Assembly: GCA_015061725.1 (NCBI GenBank)
Contig: SUVX01000004.1
Span: 47,582 to 111,581 of the forward strand
Length of the DNA stretch: 64,000 nt
Reading direction: 5' to 3'
Source: Lentisphaerota bacterium
GTDB taxonomy: Bacteria > Verrucomicrobiota > Lentisphaeria > Victivallales > Victivallaceae
This document shows, piece by piece, positions 48,276 through 58,445 of this stretch. A program made the position numbers and the translations under genes. Within the stretch, counting starts at the first letter, position 1, and the number at the start of each line of letters is the position of its first letter. The notes beneath the pieces were generated by a model that was given only the letters and a program-made list of their open reading frames with translations, had not been told where the DNA came from and ran no database searches.

Positions 48276-50677
48276 AAATCCTTGCTGGTCATGAGAGACG
48301 GTTTTTTATCGGCATCTTTGCCGTCGCCGAGGCGCTTGTCAAAGTCATTCAAAGACTTGATTGCATCATTATAACGCTTGATCATATCTTCAACCGGACT
48401 GTGTTCGTTGACGATATGTCCGGTGACCATGACGAGAACTTCGGTGCGTTCCACGGCGGCATCAGTGGTTCCGGTCAGACGGTTGAGAATCGGAATCTTG
48501 TTAATGAAGGGCAGGGAACTCATGGAGTCCTCTTTTCTTTCCTGAATCAAACCGCCGATGATCATGGTCTGACCGTTGGCGATGGTCATGGCTGTTTCAA
48601 CAGTTCTCTGTGTGATGGTCGGAGATTTGATGTCGCTGCTGGTTGTATTGACAGCCTGAGAGAGTTCCTGCTTGATGTCAAGAGAAATTAAATTGTTGCT
48701 GGTGATCTGCGGCGTGACTGTCAGGATCACACCGGTTGAAACGTAACGGTAGTTGTACTGCTGACTGCCGTTGCTGGAAGTACTGGTGATACCGCTGGAA
48801 ATAACCGGTACATCCTGACCGACGTTGATGCTCGCTTTGGTATGGCTTGAAACCAGCAGCTGCGGACTTGAAAGAACTTTGACCAGACCGTCTCCCGCCA
48901 TGGCGCGGATATAGCCGAAACGGGACTGCGGATTATCGGGATCAGCAATGACAAAAGTGCCGCCGTTCTGACGGGCTGAACCGGTTTTGAACTGACCGGA
49001 GCTTTCCAGAGAACTGCTTGCGGCATTGACTGCCTGAGTAAAGGGATTCAGGAAATCTGAATAATTTGTACCGTAAAGAGATGAGGCGTTTTTGCCGTTC
49101 TGGAATCCTGAAAACTCCAGTCCGAACTGCGTACTTTCAGAGAGAGTTACTTCAACAACCAGCACCTGGAGCAGCACCTGGGCGGGGACGACATCCAGAC
49201 GGTCAAGCAGAGCTTTGATGGAGGCATAGGTACGGGGCGTGGTACGGATAACCAGACGGTTCAGAACGCCGTCTGCAAACACTTTGATAACTTTGGCAAA
49301 GACGCTGGATTCCTTATCCGTTGCAGTGTTGGCAACTGCGTTGGCGGCGGCAGTACGGTTGTTGCGGGCGGTAAGTCCCGTTGTGTTCGGTACACTGACG
49401 GTTCTGGCACGGGCGGAAACCACGTTTTCCATACGGGTTTTGCCGGTGGTTGTATCTATTGAAAGACTTGCACCCTGAGTTTCATAGATGGTTGCAAGCG
49501 CCTGGGCAAGGTGCGCCGCTTTGTTGTGACGGACTTTGTAGACGAAGACACGTTCCTGATCTGAGGCATCGCGGGAATCCAGCAGTTTCACCCATTCGCG
49601 GATGGTATTGACCGCTTCGGGGGTTGCGGCAGAGGCGACGATGACCTGAAGACGGTCAAGCCCGACCAGCTGAACAGAACCGGGCAGCTCGCTGCGGTCA
49701 ACGTTTTTCACAACGTTGAGTCCGAGCACCGGCAGAACTTCCTGCAATTCGGAAATCAGCTTGCTGGGCAGTACATTGGCGCAGCTGAGAACCGTACGCG
49801 GCCAATGTGCCTTGTTGTTGCGGTCAATGCATTGAAGCAGCTGATGGATCTTTTCCATGTTTTCAGGCACATCACACACCATGACTGCGGCGGGACGGGC
49901 AATCTCAACGCAGACAGCTCCGGGAGTGAGGAATTGACGGATGGCGTTGAGTGCTTCCCGGGCTGTTACGGTTTGCAGGGGGAAGTAAAGCACATCGGAT
50001 TTTCCTGTTGTTCCCGGACGCGCTTCGGGCTGCATTTTGACTTTTTGCCGGGCGATGATGCGGAGCAGGGAGTCTTGAACTTTAACAGCACCTCCGGCAA
50101 GGGCAATCATGTGATCAAAGGTCGCCCAGAGTTCGCGGCGGGTCATTTTGCTGTTCAAATTCAACGTGACAGTGCTTTTTATATCGCTGTCGGCAACAAA
50201 GTTGAAGCCCAGTACATCCGCAAAGGCAGAAAGCACATCCAGCAGAGGTGCGCTGTTGAAAATCAGAGAAACTGCAAGTTCCTCATCGCCGTTGAGCAGA
50301 ATAAAGTCTTCATAAAACTTTCTTCTTCCTCCTTTGGTACCGGTTTTTTTGCTCAGTACGCCGTTGGGGAAATCCTGACGGGAAATGACCTGCTGTCCTT
50401 CAAGTTTTTTCAGCGTATCTTTTGTTAATTTGACACTTTCAGGCTGTTTGCTTTTAATCAGTTCATCTTCAATGTTTTCGACTCTTGCTTTGACTTTTTT
50501 CTGTTCGTCGCGGCGGAGAAATGCGAAACGGTCCTCCTGTTTTTCGTCAGCTTTTTTTTCGTTTTCATCGACGGAACCGCAACCGTTGAAACAGAGAATT
50601 ACCGGAACCAATGCCAGCCAGAGAAAATACTTGACAAGAACTGCTCCTGAAAAATGTTTGTGAATTTGTTTTGTCAT
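48266..50677 (-). CDS. gspD: Type II secretion secretin GspD
   Basis: N-domain repeats, QVLLQVLVVEVTLSESTQFGLEFSG, SSPQLLVSSHTKASINVGQDVPVISSG, TPQITSNNLISLDIKQELS; lipobox-like CFNGCGS. Confidence 0.95.
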   Translation of the reverse strand: MTKQIHKHFSGAVLVKYFLWLALVPVILCFNGCGSVDENEKKADEKQEDRFAFLRRDEQKKVKARVENIEDELIKSKQPESVKLTKDTLKKLEGQQVISRQDFPNGVLSKKTGTKGGRRKFYEDFILLNGDEELAVSLIFNSAPLLDVLSAFADVLGFNFVADSDIKSTVTLNLNSKMTRRELWATFDHMIALAGGAVKVQDSLLRIIARQKVKMQPEARPGTTGKSDVLYFPLQTVTAREALNAIRQFLTPGAVCVEIARPAAVMVCDVPENMEKIHQLLQCIDRNNKAHWPRTVLSCANVLPSKLISELQEVLPVLGLNVVKNVDRSELPGSVQLVGLDRLQVIVASAATPEAVNTIREWVKLLDSRDASDQERVFVYKVRHNKAAHLAQALATIYETQGASLSIDTTTGKTRMENVVSARARTVSVPNTTGLTARNNRTAAANAVANTATDKESSVFAKVIKVFADGVLNRLVIRTTPRTYASIKALLDRLDVVPAQVLLQVLVVEVTLSESTQFGLEFSGFQNGKNASSLYGTNYSDFLNPFTQAVNAASSSLESSGQFKTGSARQNGGTFVIADPDNPQSRFGYIRAMAGDGLVKVLSSPQLLVSSHTKASINVGQDVPVISSGITSTSSNGSQQYNYRYVSTGVILTVTPQITSNNLISLDIKQELSQAVNTTSSDIKSPTITQRTVETAMTIANGQTMIIGGLIQERKEDSMSSLPFINKIPILNRLTGTTDAAVERTEVLVMVTGHIVNEHSPVEDMIKRYNDAIKSLNDFDKRLGDGKDADKKPSLMTSKDFWF

Positions 50678-50728
50678 TTTTACAACCGTTTTACTTTTTT
50701 TATATTAAATTTTAAAAATTACTTTCTG

Positions 50729-51571
50729 TTATCGTCTGCCGCCGCGTCCGCCGCCGCCACCGCCGCCGGAATTCATGCGGCCCTGCATCATATACATCAT
50801 GCGGAGCATCTGCTGCTGGGTACGGAGTTGGGTCTGCTGGAATTCTCTCCAGGTGTTGGTGTTTGAACGCCGTCCGGAATTGCCTCTGGCAATATTCTTT
50901 GACGGATCCTGCAGTTCCAGTTCCATTTTATCGCCGTCTCTGGTCAGTACGGCTTTTGTCCGGGTGACTTCAGTCAGCGTGTAACCGTTTGCAAGAGTTT
51001 CTCCCACGCGGACATACTGTTTGACCGGAGTCTGCTGATTCTCGCCTGCCAGCTGACGTGCCAGCTGCGGGTTGAGCATGGACCAGCGTTGACGCATACT
51101 GCCCATACGCCTGCTGCCGCCCTGACGGACATTGCTCTGATTGTTGTTCTGTCCTCTGTTGATGTTTTGCTGCATCATCTGCATCATGGCATCGTGTGAC
51201 ATCATGGCGCCCATTCTGGATTGGTTCTGAAAGCGGTTGAAGTTCTGTTGAAGGATAATCGCACCTTCCATTTTTCCGACTTTGAATGTTCCGACCAGAG
51301 TGATTTGTGTTCTGCCTCTGTTCCAGGGAGAAACATTCGGGGTGCGTTCAGGATTGAAAATATCTCCGTTGACGATTGTTTCAATCTGTTTTTCAACAGG
51401 AATTTCAAGAGTGGAACGTTTGGTCGTTTCCTGACTCTGTCCCCGTTTGGCTGTTCTTTTTTTGACTTCAAAGGACTGTTCTTTTTTGCTGAGTCCGGCA
51501 AGATTGGAAATAAGTACAATCAAGCACAAAAGTCCGAGAACACAATTAACTGCAAATAAGAGTTTTTTCAT
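50729..51571 (-). CDS. GspC/PilP-like protein with Q/N/M-rich insert and glycine-rich tail
   Basis: N-terminal TM; IVNGDIFNPERTPN...TQITLVGTFKVGKMEGAIIL; QYVRVGETLANGYTLTEVTRTKAVLTRDGDKMELEL; adjacent to gspD. Confidence 0.6.
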   Translation of the reverse strand: MKKLLFAVNCVLGLLCLIVLISNLAGLSKKEQSFEVKKRTAKRGQSQETTKRSTLEIPVEKQIETIVNGDIFNPERTPNVSPWNRGRTQITLVGTFKVGKMEGAIILQQNFNRFQNQSRMGAMMSHDAMMQMMQQNINRGQNNNQSNVRQGGSRRMGSMRQRWSMLNPQLARQLAGENQQTPVKQYVRVGETLANGYTLTEVTRTKAVLTRDGDKMELELQDPSKNIARGNSGRRSNTNTWREFQQTQLRTQQQMLRMMYMMQGRMNSGGGGGGGRGGRR

Positions 51572-52245
51572 TTGCGTCCTCCCTTCTGTTTTGCGGGAAC
51601 GATTTTGCCGTCAAATCCGATGACGCGCAAAGTGCCGTTGAAACCGACACGCGTGGTTGCTTTAGTGGAATTGTCTTCGCTGAGAACGCGGGCGGTAATG
51701 CTGGTCTGATTCTGTTGTCTTCCCCAGGGCGGACGGCGGTCCGGACGGATATCCACACGCCGCCAGGTGACTTTGGGTGTGATTTTTTCAACGGCTTTGA
51801 AAAATTTTATAACATCTTCGTAATTGGCGCGGGCTGAAACATCCAGTTCCGCATGATAGAAATCCGCATTGATCCGGTTGCTTTTGACTGCGCCGAGGCT
51901 GTCAAGAGTTAATTCCACGCTGCGGGCGGCGTTGGAAACCAGACGGCGGAACTCTGTATCAACCATGCCGTGCCTGTCTTCTTTCCAGGCATTTTCAATC
52001 ATCTGATTGTAGTCTTTGAGAAGTTTATCATTTTTCCGTGTTTCCTCAAGAGCTTTTTCATAACTCTTGCGGCAGTTGACCAGTTCGCGTTTGGCTTGGG
52101 CTATGCTGCGATCATCAGGAAACAGGGTATCCAGTCCGTCAAGATAAGAAAACAAAATAATAATCCACACCAGCACCAATGCGCCGACAGCGGCGGCAAG
52201 TTTGCCGTTGGGTGTTTTGAGAAATTCTGATATTTTCTGACTCAT
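51568..52245 (-). CDS. GspM/PilO-like protein
   Basis: Single N-terminal TM followed by coiled coil and ferredoxin-like C-terminal region; operon position. Confidence 0.55.
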   Translation of the reverse strand: MSQKISEFLKTPNGKLAAAVGALVLVWIIILFSYLDGLDTLFPDDRSIAQAKRELVNCRKSYEKALEETRKNDKLLKDYNQMIENAWKEDRHGMVDTEFRRLVSNAARSVELTLDSLGAVKSNRINADFYHAELDVSARANYEDVIKFFKAVEKITPKVTWRRVDIRPDRRPPWGRQQNQTSITARVLSEDNSTKATTRVGFNGTLRVIGFDGKIVPAKQKGGRK

Positions 52246-53483
52246 CTGCGGCGTCCTTTCTTCGTGACTTTTCCGGTATCGGGAACGAGTTTCAGGTTGA
52301 TGGATGTTCCGCTTCCGCCCCGGTTCTGGCGCTGCTGCAGCTGACTGATTTTCCAGGTTGACATGGGTTTGAGAATTCTTGCCAGATCAAGGTTTTCTGC
52401 AGTACTTGCCATGGCAATATCCACGCCGCTTTCGTTGAAACGGAAGTTGTTGACCGAAACATTTGAGGGAAGCAGAGAGGAGAATGCCGCCAGAAAAGCG
52501 AGTACATCATATTCTGCGGTTTTCAGACTGACAATCTTGCTGCGTTCTTTATTTGTACGGTTCAACCGGCGGGCATTGTTCTGCATCCGGACTGTTTCCC
52601 CGGAAAGTTTTTTGATTTCATCACGCAGTTTTGTGTATTCTGCTCTGCTGGAATTCCATGTTCCGAATGCGCCCCAGATCAACAGTGCAATCAAAGTAAT
52701 TACAAGCGTAACGGTCAACTGGATTTGCCGTTTGATACGCTTGGGACGCAAATTATCCGGCAACACAGGCAGACCGGCTTTTTTTGCATTGTAATCGCGC
52801 CGGGTGACCAGACGGGCGACCAGCAGAACGGGTAAAAATGCATTTATATTCAAATCTGCAGGAAGAGTGAACAAATCTGAAAAGATTTCTGCCCAGTATT
52901 TCTGTGCCTGCTGCCAGCTCTCACCGTCCGCAAATGGACGCCATTGCCCGGAAGAAAAACAGAATCCCGGCTCTATCTCAGCGTTATAGAATGTCGGGTC
53001 TCCCGCCTGACATGCCATCAGGGGGTAAATAAATCCGTCGGTTTGCCGGTTGCAGCCCGAAAGAGCCTCTGCTGCAACGCCGATGCTTTCTGCCGGAAAA
53101 ATGTAAGCATTGACCAGCACTTTGTCGTCGTCGCAATCAGAAGACATAATCTGCAGTCTGTAATCTTTCGGAATCGTGATGAGATGCCGGGAGAGTTCCA
53201 GCTCCACGGAACTGCGCTGCTCTGCCACAGGAAGCTCCACGGAACGGGTTTGGAAAAATATTCCGCCTTTGAAACTGCCGCTGATAAATAACGGCATGGA
53301 TTTGCTGCAATTTATCCGGCTCAGAACCCGGCGCCACACGGCTGAGGTATCTGAATTTTCAATTGCTTCTTCGGCATGGCGGCTTAACGTCAGCGTATTT
53401 TTGTTCCGCGAAAAAACTGCGCCGCGGATGTGCGATGCCGAAAACATCACAACTGCAAATTCATCGTTTCCCAACAAGGACAT
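52242..53483 (-). CDS. GspL/PilM-PilN-like protein
   Basis: N-terminal actin-like region then TM QIQLTVTLVITLIALLIWGAFGTW and PilN-like FLAAFSSLLPSNVSVNNFRFNESGVDI. Confidence 0.6.
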   Translation of the reverse strand: MSLLGNDEFAVVMFSASHIRGAVFSRNKNTLTLSRHAEEAIENSDTSAVWRRVLSRINCSKSMPLFISGSFKGGIFFQTRSVELPVAEQRSSVELELSRHLITIPKDYRLQIMSSDCDDDKVLVNAYIFPAESIGVAAEALSGCNRQTDGFIYPLMACQAGDPTFYNAEIEPGFCFSSGQWRPFADGESWQQAQKYWAEIFSDLFTLPADLNINAFLPVLLVARLVTRRDYNAKKAGLPVLPDNLRPKRIKRQIQLTVTLVITLIALLIWGAFGTWNSSRAEYTKLRDEIKKLSGETVRMQNNARRLNRTNKERSKIVSLKTAEYDVLAFLAAFSSLLPSNVSVNNFRFNESGVDIAMASTAENLDLARILKPMSTWKISQLQQRQNRGGSGTSINLKLVPDTGKVTKKGRRR

Positions 53484-53633
53484 TTAAAAATCCCCCCGAC
53501 AATTATACTTTATATTCAAACTTTTTTCAAAAACTTCTGCAGCAGAACGCCTCATGCATACTGTACCGCTGATATTACTTTTTTGCAATGAAAATCAAAG
53601 TAAAAATATGATTTTTCAGCTTTTTTTCTGAAA

Positions 53634-54488
53634 TTATTTCTTTCCGGCAGCTTTTTCTTTATTGTAACGGGTGTTCAGTTCCTGAATTTTCCGTGCGAAC
53701 AAACGGGGATCTTCTTCGCGGAGAGCCATGATTTTTTTCATTTCTTCAGGATAAGCTTTGCGGAGATCCCGCATAATCTGCTGGGGGCTTTTGCGGGCAG
53801 CCGGTGCGGGGGCAGGGGGGCGGTGATCGTTATCACGTCTTCTGTCGCGGGATTCCCAGAGGGGGATTTTGTGTGTTTCAGAAAGTTCGCGGAGTTTGCC
53901 GAATACGGCGCGGGGATCACTCTTTGAAAGTTCTTCAAGTTTTGCAAATTCTTCCGGCGCCTTTGCCCGGAGTTTGCGGAGCTGGATCTCTGTGGAAATC
54001 GGCAGAGTGACTTTTGCTTTGGCAGCGAGAGCTTCCAGTTTGGCAACGGCGGCAAGAAACTCTTTGTCTGCGGCGGCATATTCAGCCGGGAACTTGCCGG
54101 CGATCTGTTTTTCGGCAAGATAACGCTGAAGCATGTTAAACTGCATGCCTCTGCCGCCCATGCCGCCTCTGCCGAATCTGCCGTTCATGCCGCCTCTGCC
54201 GGATTGACCTCTGCCGAACTGACCTCTGTTGAATTGTCCGGAGCGTCCGGAAAAACCGCTGCGTCCGGAATAGGAGGACTCACGGGGCAAACGGATACTG
54301 CCTTTGGCGGCAAGTTCCTGAAGTTTTTTCTGTGCGGCAGCCATGTCGGTGGCGGCAAGCTGCTGGATTTCTGCAAATTCTTTCGGGTATTTTGCTTTTA
54401 CTTTAGCCTGGGCATCAGAATATTCGCTGGCAAAAAGACAAACTGAGGCAAGCAGAACCGGAATTCCGGCAGACATTTTTTTTATCAT
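53634..54488 (-). CDS. Secreted protein with RGG-like low-complexity segment and repeated 'P.EFA.' helical units
   Basis: Signal peptide; SGRSGFSGRSGQFNRGQFGRGQSGRGGMNGRFGRGGMGGRG; repeats KYPKEFAEIQQL, KFPAEYAAADKE, KAPEEFAKLEEL, AYPEEMKKIMAL. Confidence 0.6.
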   Translation of the reverse strand: MIKKMSAGIPVLLASVCLFASEYSDAQAKVKAKYPKEFAEIQQLAATDMAAAQKKLQELAAKGSIRLPRESSYSGRSGFSGRSGQFNRGQFGRGQSGRGGMNGRFGRGGMGGRGMQFNMLQRYLAEKQIAGKFPAEYAAADKEFLAAVAKLEALAAKAKVTLPISTEIQLRKLRAKAPEEFAKLEELSKSDPRAVFGKLRELSETHKIPLWESRDRRRDNDHRPPAPAPAARKSPQQIMRDLRKAYPEEMKKIMALREEDPRLFARKIQELNTRYNKEKAAGKK

Positions 54489-54582
54489 TTTTTATCTCCT
54501 GTTAATTTTCAGTCTCTGTTTTTTACGACATGTTACTGTGTTTAACGTTGTTGCCGGAGATTTTATTGTATGATTTTGAAAA

Positions 54583-56490
54583 TTACCTGTTCTTTTTTCC
54601 CTTCGGAGTCTCCGGCGTGTAGTCATACGGAACATTCCAGTAGCGCAGAATTCTTTCCGCAGTCCGTCTGAATACAGGTCCTGCAATCGTGCCGCCGTAG
54701 ATGGAGGTTTTGGGGTTGTCAAAGGTAAGAACCATGACAAGCCGGGGCTTGTGTGCCGGAACAAAACCTGCAAAACTTGCAAAATATTCTTTGGTACTGT
54801 ATCCGACCGGACCGCGCTGTCCTTTCACGGCAGCTTTGTATTTGCGGCTTGTTCCTGTTTTACCGGCGACGTAGTATCCCGGAACGGCGGCGTGTGTGGA
54901 TGTTCCCCCGGGCTGGATGACGGAAATCATCATATCCACCAGTTGTTTGCGGGCAGTTTCATTTTCAAAGATTTTGCGTTTGGCGGGCGTTGGGCTGCTG
55001 TCTTCCTTTCTGCCTGTTGCCGGATCGGAAATCCGTTTGATCAAGCGCAGGTCCGGCATTCCGTCAGGAGAAGCAAGACCAATGTATGCACGGAGCATCT
55101 GCAAGGCTGAAATGCGTACACCGTAACCGTAAGAGTAACGGGTGATTGAAATACCGTCTCCCTTGCCGGGGTAAGTGACTTTTCCTTTTTGTTCGCCCGG
55201 GAATCCCAGTCTGGAAGTTTCTCCGAAACGGAATGTTTTGAATGCGGTCATCAATTTGTCAATTCCCATTTTCAGCGCAATTTTGGCAGTTCCGATATTG
55301 CTTGATTTCTGGATGACACCGCCCACGGTCAGATTACCGTAATTATGAGAATCTGAGATTGGTCTTCCAAGATAGTACCATTTTCCGTTTTCGCAGTCAA
55401 ATTCATCCTCCGGATTGATTATATTCCAATCCAGAGCTTTGCCGACGGTGATGGGTTTCATGAGAGAACCGGGTTCGTAAGTATCCTCAATCAAGCGGTT
55501 GCGGAAAGAGGCGGCGCTGAATGTCGAACGGTCATTGGGGTCAAAAGTCGGACGCTGTGCCAAGGCGAGGATTTCTCCGGTTGCCGGGTCGGCAATTGCG
55601 GCATAAATCACGTCCGGACGGGATTGTTTGTAGGCAAAATCCAGTTCTTCTTCAAGAATCGCCTGAATTGGTTCGCTGATGGTCAGATAAACGTCACTGC
55701 CGTTCCTGATAACGTTTTTCTGCAGGTCGTACCGGCTCTTGTTGCCGTCCCTGAGATCGTAAGAATAGGAGTTTGTCTGCGGTGCCATCTGCCGGTTGAG
55801 AGATTGTTCCAATCCGGACTGCGGGATGTGTTTACCTTTATCGACGTTGATGAAACCGAGAATATTCGCCGCCAGGCGGTGTTTGGGATAAACGCGGTAA
55901 CTTGTTTCCTTGTAGTTAAGAAAACCGTTGGGATATTTGATTTTCTTTATGACTTTTTTATCCTTTTGTTTTTCCGCCAGTTTGCGGGCTTCCCGGTTTT
56001 TTTTGACGACGGAATCGAAATATTGAGAAATTTCCTTGTGGAAACGGTCCTTCAGCTCAGGAGAAGCCCAGCGTTCAAGCAGGATATAACGGAGATAAAC
56101 ATCTTCAAATTTTCCGGTTTTCCTGTTGCGCTTGCGTTTGGGAAAAAGCCTTTTTGTGTAGTATTTGAGAGGTTTTCCGAAATATTTTGCAAATATCCGG
56201 GCAACGTGCAGCCGTTCTGTCGGCGGGAAACTGAGATTGTAAGGGTCGCATACGATTGTATAACACTGATTGTTGCCGGCAAGAAGAAAACCGTTTCTGT
56301 CAAAGATACGTCCTCTGATACCGGAAACCTCTTTGTTTTTATTGAAACGGTCGGTCGATTTTTGCGAATAATATTTGTGTCTGACCACTTGGATCCAGGT
56401 AAACCGTCCTGCAACACAAATCGCAAGCAGCATGACTGGAAAAATAAGCATTTTGATCCTTAACCGGATGCCGTCCAAACTGGTTAACAT
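54583..56490 (-). CDS. ftsI: Penicillin-binding protein 2/FtsI-type transpeptidase
   Basis: GRIFDRNGFLLA, EPGSLMKPITV (SxxK), SSNIG (SxN), AGKTGTSRK (KTG). Confidence 0.93.
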   Translation of the reverse strand: MLTSLDGIRLRIKMLIFPVMLLAICVAGRFTWIQVVRHKYYSQKSTDRFNKNKEVSGIRGRIFDRNGFLLAGNNQCYTIVCDPYNLSFPPTERLHVARIFAKYFGKPLKYYTKRLFPKRKRNRKTGKFEDVYLRYILLERWASPELKDRFHKEISQYFDSVVKKNREARKLAEKQKDKKVIKKIKYPNGFLNYKETSYRVYPKHRLAANILGFINVDKGKHIPQSGLEQSLNRQMAPQTNSYSYDLRDGNKSRYDLQKNVIRNGSDVYLTISEPIQAILEEELDFAYKQSRPDVIYAAIADPATGEILALAQRPTFDPNDRSTFSAASFRNRLIEDTYEPGSLMKPITVGKALDWNIINPEDEFDCENGKWYYLGRPISDSHNYGNLTVGGVIQKSSNIGTAKIALKMGIDKLMTAFKTFRFGETSRLGFPGEQKGKVTYPGKGDGISITRYSYGYGVRISALQMLRAYIGLASPDGMPDLRLIKRISDPATGRKEDSSPTPAKRKIFENETARKQLVDMMISVIQPGGTSTHAAVPGYYVAGKTGTSRKYKAAVKGQRGPVGYSTKEYFASFAGFVPAHKPRLVMVLTFDNPKTSIYGGTIAGPVFRRTAERILRYWNVPYDYTPETPKGKKNR

Positions 56491-56516
56491 ACGTCACCTG
56501 TCAAGAAACAAAAGAG

Positions 56517-56963
56517 TTATCTGTGTGATCTTGAAGCGGCGTACTTCTGCCGTCTTTCAAGCAGAAGCGCCTGTTTACGCGCCTGCTCCCGAGAGAATAC
56601 CGCCATCCGGTAGACCTGACCGGGTTCGGGATCTTCAAGTTTCAAATTAAAGCGTGCCATCTGTCTGCGGATATATTCAGGACTGCAGCTTTGTTCGTAC
56701 TGAACTTTCAGATTGCTCAATTCAATATTGATAACAGTGATTTCCTGCTTGATGTCTTTGATTTTGCGTCCGGTTTCAGCAATCTGCTGATTCATATAGA
56801 TATGAAGGCAGATCGCAGAGGCGATTGTTCCAAACAGAAAGAGTACCAGCAGCAATCTGCAGAGCTGAGTTGTGAATTTGGGATCTTTGCGTGCCGCTGA
56901 ACTTGTTTGAGTTCGTGTTTTTGTGCGTCCTGATCGTACGTTCATTTTGATTTTCCTTACCAA
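56517..56963 (-). CDS. FtsL-like short membrane protein
   Basis: Single TM plus coiled coil (GRKIKDIKQEITVINIELSNLKVQYEQ) between rsmH and ftsI. Confidence 0.65.
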   Translation of the reverse strand: MVRKIKMNVRSGRTKTRTQTSSAARKDPKFTTQLCRLLLVLFLFGTIASAICLHIYMNQQIAETGRKIKDIKQEITVINIELSNLKVQYEQSCSPEYIRRQMARFNLKLEDPEPGQVYRMAVFSREQARKQALLLERRQKYAASRSHR

Positions 56964-56986
56964 TTATATATATAAATTTATTTGTT

Positions 56987-57922
56987 TCAACATTTTTCTG
57001 CGACGCGCAGTTTTGCCGGTGCGGAACGGCGGTTTTGTTCCAGTTCGGATTTTGCGGCAGTCAGCGCATGTCTGGTGACAAGTTTCAGGGTTGCCCGGTG
57101 ATTGCAGCAGCAGACAGGCAGTCCCGGAGGACAGACACAATCCTTTGCCGCATCGCGCATAAAGTTTTTGACGATGCGGTCTTCAAGGGAATGGAAACTT
57201 ATTACAGCGAGTCTGCCGCCGGTTTTCAGAATATCGTGTGCGGCATTCAAACCGCGTTCAAGTTCTCCGAGTTCATCGTTGACGGCTATCCGCAGTGCCT
57301 GAAATACCAGTGTCGGACGGGGCAGTTCCCCTTTGCGTGCTTTCCCCAGTACGTCATCGCAGAGCTTGACCAGATCAGAGGTTTCGGCAAAGGGGGCTTC
57401 TTCTCTGCGGGCAACGACCGCCGCAGCAAGTTTGCGCCAGAACTTCAATTCCCCGTAATTGCGGAAAATTTTTCCGAGTTCTTCCTCTGAAGTCCGGTTG
57501 AGCAAACGCGCCGCTGTCAACGGAGAAGTCTGATCCATCCGCATATCCAACGGCCCGTTTTCTCTCCAGGAAAAACCGCGTTCTGCGGTGTCAATCTGAG
57601 GAGAGGATACACCGATATCCAGAAGAACGCCGTCAACCTCATTCCAACCGTGTTCAGCGGCAAGAGCTGCCAGTTCAGAATAACAGCCTTTGACTGCGGT
57701 GAAACGGCTGCCGAAAACTTTCAGTCTTTCAGAAGCGGCATCAAGGGCATTTTCATCACGGTCAATGCCCAGAAGTTCAAGGTGAGGGTATTTTTCAAGC
57801 AGGGCAAAACTGTGTCCGCCGCCGCCGAGAGTTCCGTCAATCAGGCGTGCAGGAGCAGAGGTGTTGAAAGTCAGATTTTCCAATACCTCATTTTTAAGGA
57901 CTGAGATGTGTTCAAAAGCCAT
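56987..57922 (-). CDS. rsmH: 16S rRNA (cytosine1402-N4)-methyltransferase
   Basis: HISVLKNEVLENL, LIDGTLGGGGHSFALLE, GVLLDIGVSSPQIDTAERGFSWRENGPLDMRMD, RLAVISFHSLEDRIVKNFMR. Confidence 0.97.
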   Translation of the reverse strand: MAFEHISVLKNEVLENLTFNTSAPARLIDGTLGGGGHSFALLEKYPHLELLGIDRDENALDAASERLKVFGSRFTAVKGCYSELAALAAEHGWNEVDGVLLDIGVSSPQIDTAERGFSWRENGPLDMRMDQTSPLTAARLLNRTSEEELGKIFRNYGELKFWRKLAAAVVARREEAPFAETSDLVKLCDDVLGKARKGELPRPTLVFQALRIAVNDELGELERGLNAAHDILKTGGRLAVISFHSLEDRIVKNFMRDAAKDCVCPPGLPVCCCNHRATLKLVTRHALTAAKSELEQNRRSAPAKLRVAEKC

Positions 57923-57924
57923 TT

Positions 57925-58434
57925 TTATTTCCCCGCAATCATCGGACTTAACAGTCCTGCCAATTTTTTTGCCGTATCGGAATCCGCATTCCGGATTTCG
58001 CTGAGGCAGTTTGCCACCGTTGACTCATCCGCCGGAGCGTTCCAGTTTCCGGGCGCGCAGAGCCGGATGTGACTGACTGAACCGAGCATGAGCAACTGAC
58101 CGGAGACTCCTATTGACTCCAATTTCTCCCTGTCCAGCGGCAATCTGCCCTGTTTGTCACACCGGCAGACCCGTGCCTCTGAACCCAGATAGGCAAATGC
58201 CATCTGGATTTTGGGATCTGTGATGGACTCGTCCTGAAGTTTTTCAAACAGACGTGACAGCACATCCCCCGGAACAAGCACAAGTGCTTTGCCGACAGCC
58301 GGAAACATTATAAATTCTGTGTCTCCGTCTTTGCTCCGCCAGTCGCTCGGCAGGGAAATACGGCACTGGGGATCCAGCGCTCTCTCGTATTTATTGAAGA
58401 ACATTTGAACGGTTCTTCTACCTTCACCTGCCAT
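57925..58434 (-). CDS. mraZ: MraZ transcriptional regulator
   Basis: MFFNKYERALDPQCRISLPSDWR and second repeat CRCDKQGRLPLDREKLESIG; start may be internal ATG at 58404. Confidence 0.93.
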   Translation of the reverse strand: MAGEGRRTVQMFFNKYERALDPQCRISLPSDWRSKDGDTEFIMFPAVGKALVLVPGDVLSRLFEKLQDESITDPKIQMAFAYLGSEARVCRCDKQGRLPLDREKLESIGVSGQLLMLGSVSHIRLCAPGNWNAPADESTVANCLSEIRNADSDTAKKLAGLLSPMIAGK

Positions 58435-58445
58435 AACCTGAGTAA

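Noticed and set aside
47547-48374. 275-aa plus-strand ORF
   Set aside because: Antisense to gspE/gspD coding sequence, no motifs.
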